Assembly (NCBI GenBank): GCA_902478455.1 | Contig: CABSLJ010000156.1 | Coordinates: forward strand, 1-5,852 | DNA: 5,852 bases | From: an uncultured Oscillospiraceae bacterium | Lineage (GTDB): Bacteria > Bacillota > Clostridia > Oscillospirales > Acutalibacteraceae | Reading direction: 5' to 3' | Part shown: one piece after another, positions 1-5,718 of the stretch | Position numbering within the stretch: the first letter of the stretch is position 1 | How the letters are laid out: the number at the start of each line of letters is the position of its first letter | Notes under the pieces: generated by a model | Seen by the model: the letters and a program-made list of their open reading frames with translations, nothing else | Databases searched by the model: none | Told to the model about the DNA's origin: nothing | Program-made: the position numbers and the translations under genes

Positions 1-119
1 CGGTCAATCGGTAGCCGTCGGACGGCGACACGCTCACCTTGACCTGCTCTCCCTCAGCAGCATACTGCTTATCCGTCGTGATTGCGCCGTGCTCCAGGGC
101 GCCGTCCGTCAAAACAGCG
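1..119 (-). other. Start of a bacterial repeat (InlB B-repeat/Flg_new-like) module, cut by the window edge
   Basis: The last visible residues, YAVLTDGALEHGAITTDK and then AAEGEQVKVSVSPSDGYRLT, match the pattern of small repeats with G-I/T..(Y/A)AxxGxxVxVxVxPxxGYxL, found in the bacterial repeat domain often placed before wall anchors. Only about 39 residues are in view, so the family call is tentative. Confidence 0.5.
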
Positions 120-3100
120 TATTTCTGACTTCCTGTGGCAAACACACGAGCTTCCAGGAGTTCAATCGTTTCGTTGTTCTGTCCGCCTCCGGGGAATGTA
201 ATCCGCACATAGCGCGCCGGTACGGAGGATTTTCCGGTATCAATGGGATAATTATAGAAGAGGTTCTCCGCCTCCCAAGCGTAGGAAGTCGCACCGGAGG
301 TGGGAAGCTGATCGTACGAATCGACTGTGGGGAGAGTGTCCCCAGTCAATTTGCTGATGGTGTTCCCCGTGATCCATTCCACGCCGTCCATGCTGTATTC
401 AATGCTGATCTGCTTGGGAGCGTTGGCATAAGTAACGGAGTTGGCATCCGCCGTCATGCGGTTGAAGAACAGATTCACACGGGTCAGATTTTCCACGCGC
501 CCAAAATCAAAAGTGATTCTGGGATCGCCGTCGCTGGCGTCTGTGCTCCACCTGGTCAGATTTCCTCCGGTGGCGTCATTGATCACACCGTCGGTCAATG
601 CAGAGGCGTCGCCGCTTGTGACGTCCGGCTCCATGCCTTCGGCAATGTTGTGATCGGGCATCAGCGTGATGTAATTGCGGCTGGTGGTGAAGGTCCGGCC
701 GTCCACCGTTACATCGGCCCAGTAGCAGTAATATTTGTCCGCTCCTGTCTCGGCGTCCAGAATCAACCTGCCGTTCCTGAGCGCAAAGGGCACTTCTTCC
801 TGCGCCACTTCGGAAACGGTGATTCTGCCGGTGGGATTGTGGGTGGAGCCGTCCACCTTTGCGTAATGATAGGTGATCTCCTCCACGTTAACGCCGTCCA
901 GAAGATCCACGGTACCGCCGTATTCGGTATAGCCCTTCAGCTCGACCGGCGCCGACGTGCCCGCAAAAACTTCCTCCCAGAAGGCGTTTCCATTGGTAAA
1001 CAGGCCCACGCCCGTCAGAGGAAGATCGGGGAATACCTTTCCGCCGGACACCTTGACCGGATAGCTCTCTACGATGATCTGTTTCTCGTTTACGCCGTCG
1101 TCATACACGGAGGTGACCAGAATTTCGGTCCGGCCGTCCCCGACTGCACGCACCGTGCCATTCGCCTCCACTGTGGCGACTTTTGTGTCTTTGCTGGCAT
1201 AGGTCACATCCGCCGGAGCGAAAACGCTGGTGTAGTGATTCATGTAGCATTCAGTGCGCAGATTCAGCGTTCCGCCTTCCGTCTGGCTGCTGAACACATG
1301 AATATCCGTCATTCTGTAGTTTCTGGTCGGATCGGCCGTCTCGATCTTGAGGATGGTGTCAATCGGGTCGGCGGTGACCGGGGAGGTATCGATCTCAATG
1401 TAGTATTTGCCGTCTTTTTGACTCTGGGTGAATTCCAGCGCCTGGCCTTCGTTCAGCCAGGATACCTTTTCCACCTCATAATCGAATGGTCCGATATTTT
1501 CCAATACCTTCTGACCGGTAAATCCCTTCTTGTCTCGTCCTTTGCCAATGAGATTTTCGATCATATGCAGATAGACATACTGGTCGCGGTAGAGGCTGTA
1601 ACCCCATTCAGGACCCTCGCCGTAGAAAAAGGCGAGCTGGGTCCCCGGCTCATGCCAGCCGGCCTGCGGGGTGTATTCGATGTAATAGGGCATGGTGCCG
1701 AACAGGGATTCATAAAGGTCGGGCTTTTCCCCATTGGCCAGCCATGCGGCCATGGAAAGACGCATATCGGACATCTGCTGAGAATCGATGGGTACCATCA
1801 TATAGATGTTGTCTTTATCCATGCTGGTGCGGATTGCACCGCCCCAATTCAGGTTATCCAGACCGCGCGATGCGGCGATAGACAGGTCGTGATTCATTAC
1901 GTAGCCGTGACCGATGGCATCTATGAGCTCCTTGGCCGCGTCGGGCCAGCTGTCCCGCATCTGGTCGCCGCCCGGAGCCCATACCCTCCACAGATCAAGG
2001 GCCGTGCTGTAGGGGTCGTTCCATTCCTCATGGACAAAATATTTTCCACCGGGCTGAATGTTGTTTTCCCAGGTTCCGCCCTCTGTGTAAGGCTGACTGT
2101 ACCAGAAGGGCCGCTCCATCAGTGTCAGATCCTGATCAGAAACCTCCCTGCTGGGATTGGTGTTGAACAGCACCCGGTCGTTGTAATTGCGCGCCGAGCT
2201 GAAGGCGATATCCAGATTTACGCCGCCCTGAGGATTGCCGTCCACAAAAATATACCAGGGATCGTAGCGTTCGACCAGCCCCTGAATATCCGTCTGCGGA
2301 CGCTGCGGGGAAAGGTAGGTGCCAAAGTGCAGGCCATAGCGTTCGGCGGCCTCCTTGGCCTGCATCACCCGGTCGATGATATGCCATTCGCCGAACTCGT
2401 CCTGATACATTGTGCCGTATTTGTACTGTGGATTGCTGTCGTCAGGGGTGAGGTTGGCGTTGGGCGAGGGCCAATAATACAGACTGTTCTGGTAAGATTC
2501 GGTGGACAGCATGGTCATGCCCATCGCTTTGGCGGTCTGGGCCCATTCGTCATAATTATAATTGGGGTCATACAGATTCGGAATGGTTCCTGTGCAGTGG
2601 GACAGAGCGGACATGCGTCCCTCCTCGAACCATTGGGCGGGATTCAGCTTGGCTGTCATGACGAAATCCTTTTCGGCCGTGAGACCGTCCGAATCGGTCA
2701 CCCGCAGCGTGAAGGCGTAATCCTTCGTGCTGTTTTCCGCCGCGCCCGCTTCCACGGTGCCGCTGATGGTTCCGTCCTTATGTAGCGCAAGACCGCCCGG
2801 AAGCGTGCCTTTGACAAGCTCCCAGGTGTACCTGGGCTTTCCGCCCGCCGCCTGGAAGGCAAACAAGGAGGCCTGACCGGCATATCCCGCCGTGCTTACA
2901 GATACCAGGCCGACGTAGGGATTCTTCTCATAGGCGTAGGGCAGCGTGTTCTCCGGATATTCGTTGGCAGTACAGTCGGCATTGCGCCGCTCAAAGGATT
3001 CCCGGTCGATTTCCAGTCCCTGCGTCACGATTTCCAGTGCGCCGCTACCGGTATGAGGACCACTGACCGAGCAGGTCAGGCCCTCGACGATGTTGCCGTC

Positions 3101-4927
3101 CATATCACAAAGCCGGGAATAAAAACCCATCAGATTGCATTGGGCGTTGGGATTTACATGCTGAATCTGCACAAGCAGCTTGTTCCAGCCTTCCTGCAGG
3201 GCGACGGGATATTTTGTACCGTCCTTCTGGACGTCTCCCGGCACGTTCGCCTGCTCGCCGACCAATCGATCGTTACAGAACAACTTATACAGACCTGAAC
3301 CGGCAAATTGCCACTGCACCTCACGTGCTTGGTCGCTGTAGACATAGACGCCGGCCGCGACGTAGTTGCCCAGTGTCTCTTCTCCGCGCTTGACGTCAAA
3401 AAAGCCCATCAGATCGTTGTAGTCGTCCTGATTCCGGTTGAAGACGCGGTCGTCAAAGTAGCGCCACGTGCCTGTCTCTCCGCTTACGGTATCCTCGAGA
3501 CTGGCGCCAAGCTCGGGGGAAATATCCCCCAGCGGCTTGCTCTCAGAGGAGTCCATCGCCGCGCCGAGGATGCGGATTTCCCGGAAACCAAGCTTATCGC
3601 TGCCGTTGGTGATGCCGGAGGGATTGATTAGGAGTTTAATTTGCTTGACGTCCGTGGCGCCGATGCCGAAATCAAAGGCGGAGTGTCCGGCATTGTCGGC
3701 CATCAGTCCGCCGCTGTAAACCAGGCGGCCCGCCGTATCGTACAGCATGCAGCTCACGTGGCGGCTGATACCGGTTTCGGGAGATTCCTCATAGAAGCTG
3801 AACTGCAGCGCATCCACGCGCGAAGTCTCCTGAAGCTGGATGGTCATGGTGGGACGTGCGTCCCATGTGGAACCGCTGACGTTGTTGCAGCGCCAGGCAG
3901 TGTCCTCGCTGCCGTCGAAGGCTTTGTCCGCTTCGTAGCCCCCGGTTTGCGAGGAAACCTCCACCTTTTCGTGTTGCAGAGCCGCGCGGTCCTGAGGCAC
4001 AGGCGTTCCCTGCAGAGCCACTGAACGCAGCCCGAACCAGCCGGAGGCTTCATCGGGCGTGACTGTCCCGCCGTTGGTCGGATCCATAGTGAGCACGATC
4101 TTTTTCACGCCGGATACGCCGTAGTTTAAGCCGATTACCTGCTCCTCGCCCGCGCCAGTGACATTGTATTTTGTCCCGCTGGCAAGACGTTCGTCCCGGT
4201 CGTTCAACAGCTCGTAAGCAACGGCGAACCGGCTGTTTTCGGTTGCATCGTAGCCCTTCAAGGTAATGGCAGTGACGATTTTTTCCGCATCCAGATTAAG
4301 CGTCAGAGACTGCGTTCCCCAGTTTGCGCCATCGCCCGGCCGTGTGGCCGACTGCCACGCCGTGCCTTCGTCATCATCCAGGGCGAGAGATGCGCCGTTT
4401 TGAGCGTTTTCACTGGTGGCGGAAGCACTTCCGACCGCAATTTTCTCAATGCCCCGTTCGGAGAGATCGGGCGCGGCAGGGGGAAGTCCGTAGACAAATA
4501 CTTCGCGCATGCCATAATACCGCCCGGTGCATGCGTGACCGTTGGCGGATTCCGATGTATCGATGGTGAATACAATCGTTGTGGCCCCGCTCAAGACGGT
4601 ATCAAAGGAGACGGCGCGCATCGCGTCTTCTCCCTCTCCGTTGGTGAGGCCGTTGACCGTTCCCTCCGCCAGAACGTCTCCGGAGCCGTTTTTCACCTGA
4701 TAGAGGACGGAATAAGAGTCGGTTTCGGGAGTTTCGGATTCCTCATAATAGCCGTACAGCTGCAGCGAGGTTACATCGGCCGGATATTCCAGCTCGGTTT
4801 GAAAGGTGGTCGTATTGGATCCTGATTCCACATTGCTCTGCCAGGCCGTCGAGGCATAGCCATCGGTAAAACGGTGCTCCGCCGAGCCTCTTTTGATGGA
4901 ACTCGCCTTGCCGATGCCGAAAATCAT
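1..4927 (-). CDS. Giant secreted GH29-like glycosidase with discoidin, Ig and CBM32-type modules (main body, 3' end beyond window)
   Basis: An uninterrupted minus-strand frame runs from the TAG at 4943 to the left edge. The first internal ATG is at 4927-4925 and has no ribosome site, so this is best seen as the continuation of the signal-peptide fragment. From that ATG 1,642 residues are visible. The order, numbered from the ATG at 5155, is: three discoidin-like modules (about 75-222, 238-381, 391-534), the main part of a WLVSGPF-type beta-sandwich (539-698), He_PIG Ig domain (741-838), GH29-like catalytic domain (839-1200) and its C-terminal beta region (to about 1275), Big_2-like Ig domain, an unassigned beta-rich module, a fourth F5/8C domain, and the first residues of a repeat module. 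The substrate is not provable from sequence; a fucose-containing or related glycan is the family expectation. The missing C-terminus probably carries a wall anchor like that of the upstream gene. Without readthrough or repair of the TAG it would lack a signal peptide. Confidence 0.85.
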   Translation of the reverse strand, partial: MIFGIGKASSIKRGSAEHRFTDGYASTAWQSNVESGSNTTTFQTELEYPADVTSLQLYGYYEESETPETDSYSVLYQVKNGSGDVLAEGTVNGLTNGEGEDAMRAVSFDTVLSGATTIVFTIDTSESANGHACTGRYYGMREVFVYGLPPAAPDLSERGIEKIAVGSASATSENAQNGASLALDDDEGTAWQSATRPGDGANWGTQSLTLNLDAEKIVTAITLKGYDATENSRFAVAYELLNDRDERLASGTKYNVTGAGEEQVIGLNYGVSGVKKIVLTMDPTNGGTVTPDEASGWFGLRSVALQGTPVPQDRAALQHEKVEVSSQTGGYEADKAFDGSEDTAWRCNNVSGSTWDARPTMTIQLQETSRVDALQFSFYEESPETGISRHVSCMLYDTAGRLVYSGGLMADNAGHSAFDFGIGATDVKQIKLLINPSGITNGSDKLGFREIRILGAAMDSSESKPLGDISPELGASLEDTVSGETGTWRYFDDRVFNRNQDDYNDLMGFFDVKRGEETLGNYVAAGVYVYSDQAREVQWQFAGSGLYKLFCNDRLVGEQANVPGDVQKDGTKYPVALQEGWNKLLVQIQHVNPNAQCNLMGFYSRLCDMDGNIVEGLTCSVSGPHTGSGALEIVTQGLEIDRESFERRNADCTANEYPENTLPYAYEKNPYVGLVSVSTAGYAGQASLFAFQAAGGKPRYTWELVKGTLPGGLALHKDGTISGTVEAGAAENSTKDYAFTLRVTDSDGLTAEKDFVMTAKLNPAQWFEEGRMSALSHCTGTIPNLYDPNYNYDEWAQTAKAMGMTMLSTESYQNSLYYWPSPNANLTPDDSNPQYKYGTMYQDEFGEWHIIDRVMQAKEAAERYGLHFGTYLSPQRPQTDIQGLVERYDPWYIFVDGNPQGGVNLDIAFSSARNYNDRVLFNTNPSREVSDQDLTLMERPFWYSQPYTEGGTWENNIQPGGKYFVHEEWNDPYSTALDLWRVWAPGGDQMRDSWPDAAKELIDAIGHGYVMNHDLSIAASRGLDNLNWGGAIRTSMDKDNIYMMVPIDSQQMSDMRLSMAAWLANGEKPDLYESLFGTMPYYIEYTPQAGWHEPGTQLAFFYGEGPEWGYSLYRDQYVYLHMIENLIGKGRDKKGFTGQKVLENIGPFDYEVEKVSWLNEGQALEFTQSQKDGKYYIEIDTSPVTADPIDTILKIETADPTRNYRMTDIHVFSSQTEGGTLNLRTECYMNHYTSVFAPADVTYASKDTKVATVEANGTVRAVGDGRTEILVTSVYDDGVNEKQIIVESYPVKVSGGKVFPDLPLTGVGLFTNGNAFWEEVFAGTSAPVELKGYTEYGGTVDLLDGVNVEEITYHYAKVDGSTHNPTGRITVSEVAQEEVPFALRNGRLILDAETGADKYYCYWADVTVDGRTFTTSRNYITLMPDHNIAEGMEPDVTSGDASALTDGVINDATGGNLTRWSTDASDGDPRITFDFGRVENLTRVNLFFNRMTADANSVTYANAPKQISIEYSMDGVEWITGNTISKLTGDTLPTVDSYDQLPTSGATSYAWEAENLFYNYPIDTGKSSVPARYVRITFPGGGQNNETIELLEARVFATGSQKYAVLTDGALEHGAITTDKQYAAEGEQVKVSVSPSDGYRLT
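120..660 (-). other. Fourth F5/8 type C (CBM32-type) domain
   Basis: This module has the typical F5/8C opening: ASALTDGVINDATGGNLTRWSTDASDG (Asp-Gly, then TRW) followed by RITFDFGRVENLTRVNLFF. The middle has QISIEYSMDGVEW, and the closing strand is ARYVRITFPGG...IELLEARVF. It is closer to the classical family than the three upstream modules. CBM32-type domains bind galactose or GlcNAc-terminated glycans and hold the enzyme at host mucin or plant polymers. The exact ligand is unknown. Confidence 0.8.
660..1056 (-). other. Unassigned beta-rich module
   Basis: About 130 residues between the Big_2 domain and the last F5/8C domain, from GGKVFPDLPLTGVGLF to NYITLMP. It alternates hydrophobic and polar residues as beta-sandwiches do, with a segment like VELKGYTEYGG and later YYCYWADVTVDGRTFTTS. 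The last part reads like an Ig-type strand pair. I do not recognise the family. Confidence 0.35.
1060..1320 (-). other. Big_2-type bacterial Ig-like domain
   Basis: The core VTYASKDTKVATVEANGTVRAVGDGRTEILVTSVYDDG carries the Big_2 signature (xxSxxxxVAxVxxxGxVxAxxxGxxxIxVT). Such domains are spacers that extend surface proteins from the wall and sometimes contribute to binding. It follows the catalytic domain's C-terminal beta region. Confidence 0.8.
1553..2641 (-). other. Divergent GH29-like (alpha-L-fucosidase clan) catalytic domain
   Basis: Residues 839-1200 follow the GH29 plan. WFEEGRMSAL corresponds to the WF..KFGLF opening, YDEWAQTAKAMGMTMLST to the helix and strand before the fucose site, AAERYGLHFGTYLSP to AEKAGLKFGLYYS, and VERYDPWYIFVDG to the YxPDxxWFDG strand. 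Asp972 (codon 2242-2240) in that VDG is the expected nucleophile. Near the end MRLSMAAWLANGEKPDLYESLFGT matches the L.eIG.WL..NGEaIYgT element. The sites that differ are important: the HHDGF motif is replaced by ESYQN (886-890), and the IHWG motif by SHCTG. These residues hold fucose in known GH29 enzymes, so a different sugar or an inactive binding role is possible. The acid/base glutamate cannot be assigned; HEEW at about 2040-2029 is one candidate. Confidence 0.62.
2638..2935 (-). other. Putative-Ig (He_PIG) domain
   Basis: The segment GGKPRYTWELVKGTLPGGLAL followed by HKDGTISGTV and DYAFTLRVTDSDG fits the He_PIG signature of the form LPxGLxLxxxGxIxGTxxxxxxxxFxVxVTDSxG. These Ig-like modules act as rigid spacers and domain docking units in extracellular enzymes. 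It directly precedes the catalytic domain, with only the short linker TAKLN between them. Confidence 0.8.
3060..3541 (-). other. Main part of a WLVSGPF-type beta-sandwich module (split domain)
   Basis: The segment starts with WRYFDDRVFNRNQDDYNDL and continues with AAGVYVYSDQAREVQWQF, YKLFCNDRLV and ALQEGWNKLLVQIQ, ending GFYSRLCDMDG. This pattern (YVYS...REV, a residue pair near an N-D/G turn, then GWN-LL-hydrophobic and GFY-R) is that of a jelly-roll module which in many bacterial surface enzymes opens with W-LV-GPF. Here that opening, NTWLVSGPFEG (residues 39-49), is encoded near 5041-5009, about 500 codons earlier. In related proteins I recall only a short linker between the two parts. The module is probably structural or sugar-binding. 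Confidence 0.6.
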
Positions 4928-4935
4928 CTCGGTTT
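3555..4935 (-). other. Three tandem discoidin-like carbohydrate-binding modules
   Basis: Three modules of about 145 residues follow each other. Each begins with a variable loop followed by a TAW motif: TAWQS in the first (4849-4835), TAWQS in the second and TAWRC in the third. Each ends with an aromatic-Gly-x-Arg strand (YYGMREVFVYG, WFGLRSVALQG, LGFREIRILG). Modules one and three also share a YYEESETPET / FYEESPETG segment, which points to duplication from one ancestor. The TAW motif and closing strand are typical of F5/8 type C and NPCBM-like folds, which bind galactose, GlcNAc or other sugars at the surface. Specificity cannot be read from the sequence. The block lies inside another domain, between its first strand and the rest. 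Confidence 0.7.
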
Positions 4936-4942
4936 GGTTAAA

Positions 4943-5155
4943 CTACGGTGAGGGGATTTCCACCTCTCCGCCATCGCTGGAAAGACCATAGAGATGGTCG
5001 ACCACTGCGCCTTCAAAGGGACCAGACACCAGCCAGGTGTTGATGAACGGTGCCGTGCCGCCAACAAAGGTCTGGGACGCCGAAACCGGGATACCGGTCC
5101 CCACGCTCAAGGCCAGAGCGGCTGATACCAGCAGCGATGTCGCCTTCTTCCACAT
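4943..5155 (-). CDS. N-terminal fragment of the giant glycosidase-like protein: signal peptide plus first beta-strand, ends at in-frame TAG
   Basis: This 70-codon frame encodes a clear Sec signal peptide: basic MWKK, hydrophobic core LLVSAALALSV, and a likely signal peptidase I site after VSA (residue 26). Then comes TAPFINTWLVSGPFEG, the opening strand of a beta-sandwich module whose remaining strands are encoded about 500 codons later in the same frame. It ends in TAG at 4945-4943, and codons after the TAG continue without any break in sense (FNQTEMIFGIGKASS). The fragment alone has no plausible function, so I read it as the 5' part of one gene that is interrupted by a nonsense codon, read through, or mis-sequenced. 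A C-to-T change from CAG (Gln) would account for the stop. Start choice is discussed at the ribosome binding site. Confidence 0.75.
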   Translation of the reverse strand: MWKKATSLLVSAALALSVGTGIPVSASQTFVGGTAPFINTWLVSGPFEGAVVDHLYGLSSDGGEVEIPSP

Positions 5156-5170
5156 TTTTTCAAAACAAAA

Positions 5171-5177
5171 CCTCCTT
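5171..5177 (-). promoter_or_regulatory. Strong Shine-Dalgarno AAGGAGG with ambiguous start codon
   Basis: AAGGAGG at 5177-5171 is a near-perfect ribosome binding site. The first in-frame ATG (5155-5153) begins 15 nt after it, which is too far for efficient initiation. A TTG at 5163-5161 has the ideal 7-nt spacing but is in another frame, separated from the ATG by a run of six As. One extra A would place TTG in frame and give MKKMWKK as the first residues, a more typical signal peptide start. Confidence 0.8.
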
Positions 5178-5269
5178 CTGAATCCTCAATGGGCATAGAC
5201 GAGCCGCGCAGTCCTTCGGACGGCGTACTATGTGAATGATGGAAGCCGTCACGTCCATTCCCGTTGTCC

Positions 5270-5299
5270 AAAGTTTTTTCGGGCTGGGCCAAAAACTTT
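5270..5299. other. Hairpin in the leader region
   Basis: AAAGTTTTT (5270-5278) and AAAAACTTT (5291-5299) form a 9-bp stem. Inside it GGC (5282-5284) and GCC (5288-5290) can add a 3-bp GC cap. On the plus strand it runs into seven Ts (5297-5303), as an intrinsic terminator would. On the minus strand, the direction of the glycosidase-like transcript, no U-tract follows, so it would be a plain leader stem-loop about 110-145 nt before the start codon. Which strand matters cannot be decided here. No plus-strand gene is visible that would need a terminator. Confidence 0.3.
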
Positions 5300-5355
5300 T
5301 TTTCTTCCCCCCTCTCTCCTTTTGAAGTACCGGAATCCCAACAGCCCGCTTCAAA

Positions 5356-5366
5356 GAAACCGGTTC
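5356..5366. promoter_or_regulatory. Palindrome AACCGGTT, possible LacI/CcpA-family operator
   Basis: GAAACCGGTTC contains the perfect 8-bp palindrome AACCGGTT (5358-5365) with a central CG. LacI-family regulators of sugar genes, including CcpA, bind palindromes with a central CG flanked by A/T. The left half fits the cre consensus well and the outer right half does not. It sits about 55-65 nt downstream of the candidate start of transcription, where a bound repressor could block elongation. An 8-bp palindrome can occur by chance. Confidence 0.2.
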
Positions 5367-5427
5367 GGTTCTCACTTCCCCCTTTTCGCCCAATCGAACA
5401 ATGTAAAAGCATGGAAGCAGTACCGTT

Positions 5428-5456
5428 TATATAACACATCCTTCACTAGATTTCCA
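5428..5456 (-). promoter_or_regulatory. Candidate sigma-A promoter of the glycosidase-like gene
   Basis: On the minus strand, TGGAAA (5456-5451) matches the -35 consensus TTGACA at 4 of 6 positions. A 17-bp spacer then leads to TATATA (5433-5428), which matches TATAAT at 4 of 6 and carries the extended -10 TG at 5436-5435. Transcription would begin near 5421 and leave about 265 nt of leader. The optimal spacing and the AT-rich upstream DNA support it. The hexamers themselves are only moderate, so the exact site is uncertain. Confidence 0.42.
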
Positions 5457-5460
5457 CGCT

Positions 5461-5548
5461 AAAAATCAACACTTTTATCAAAAAAGCAGATTTTAGAAGC
5501 TCAAAAAAATACGGATTGGTTCAAAAAAATAACACTTTTATAAAAAAC
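5461..5548. repeat. Imperfect direct repeat and phased A-tracts upstream of the promoter
   Basis: The 11-mer AACACTTTTAT occurs at 5468-5478 and again at 5531-5541, 63 bp apart. With two single-C differences the match extends to about 24 bp on both sides (AAAAAT...AAAAAA). A second repeat, TCAAAAAAATA, occurs at 5501-5511 and 5521-5531, exactly 20 bp apart. A-runs of 5 to 7 lie at 5461-5465, 5480-5485, 5503-5509, 5523-5529 and 5542-5547, roughly every two helical turns. Seen on the minus strand these are T-tracts directly upstream of the candidate promoter. Such arrays commonly bend DNA or act as UP-element-like or regulator-binding sites. The role here is inferred. Confidence 0.55.
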
Positions 5549-5642
5549 ACAGTTTCTGAAACTCTGCGAGTGATCGCCGCATGACAGAAATGGGAAAAAC
5601 GCGCCATCAAAAAAAGCCGGTTCATCTTGGTTTGAAATAACA

Positions 5643-5679
5643 GCGGGGAGCGCGTTCTGAAAAGGACTGCGCTCCCCGC
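5643..5679 (-). terminator. Intrinsic terminator of the sortase-anchored gene
   Basis: A perfect 11-bp stem (GCGGGGAGCGC at 5643-5653 pairing with GCGCTCCCCGC at 5669-5679) encloses a 15-nt loop. It lies 40 bp past the TAA of the upstream minus-strand gene. On that strand the stem is followed by TGTTATTTC, a short and imperfect U-tract, so termination may be less than complete. The position directly after a stop codon makes this the best reading. The plus-strand side lacks a gene that would need it. Confidence 0.75.
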
Positions 5680-5718
5680 GTTCACTGTTTTCTGTTCCCG
5701 GCTAAGCTGTTTCAGCCT

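Larger units (their letters stand above)
5156..5718. other. Intergenic region with promoter and long leader of the glycosidase-like gene
   Basis: This 563-bp gap between the two minus-strand genes holds, in transcription order, the terminator, an AT-rich A-tract region, a candidate promoter, a small palindrome, an A/T hairpin and the ribosome binding site. I looked for small genes in it. The open frames that cross it have no convincing ribosome site and use very unlike codons and composition, so I call none. The part from 5420 to 5180 would be transcribed as an untranslated leader of roughly 250 nt, long enough for a regulatory RNA, but I do not recognise a known riboswitch or T-box in it. 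Confidence 0.7.

Noticed and set aside
89..2785. An 898-residue plus-strand open frame
   Set aside because: It is the exact codon-phase mirror of the minus-strand glycosidase-like gene. It exists because the sense strand rarely uses TTA, CTA or TCA codons. It shows no domains and has no ribosome site, while the minus strand reads as coherent He_PIG, GH29, Big_2 and F5/8C domains.
3053..4825. Several plus-strand frames of 80-140 codons
   Set aside because: They overlap the discoidin and beta-sandwich coding on the minus strand and show no recognisable protein features. They are antisense shadows.
5270..5303. Plus-strand intrinsic terminator
   Set aside because: The stem is mostly A-T and no plus-strand gene lies upstream, so the T-run after it is more likely part of the AT-rich leader. 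It is kept only as a hairpin.
5160..5393. A 77-codon minus-strand frame ending at the start of the giant gene, possible leader peptide
   Set aside because: It needs a TTG start with no Shine-Dalgarno sequence and has no pattern of regulatory codons.
5107..5439. A 110-codon minus-strand frame crossing the leader
   Set aside because: Its start would lie inside the candidate -10 region, it has low-complexity composition and it runs through the ribosome site into the signal peptide in another frame. No domain is visible.
5461..5548. CRISPR-like array
   Set aside because: Only two imperfect copies with low-complexity A-runs, no palindromic repeat and no regular spacers of the expected length.
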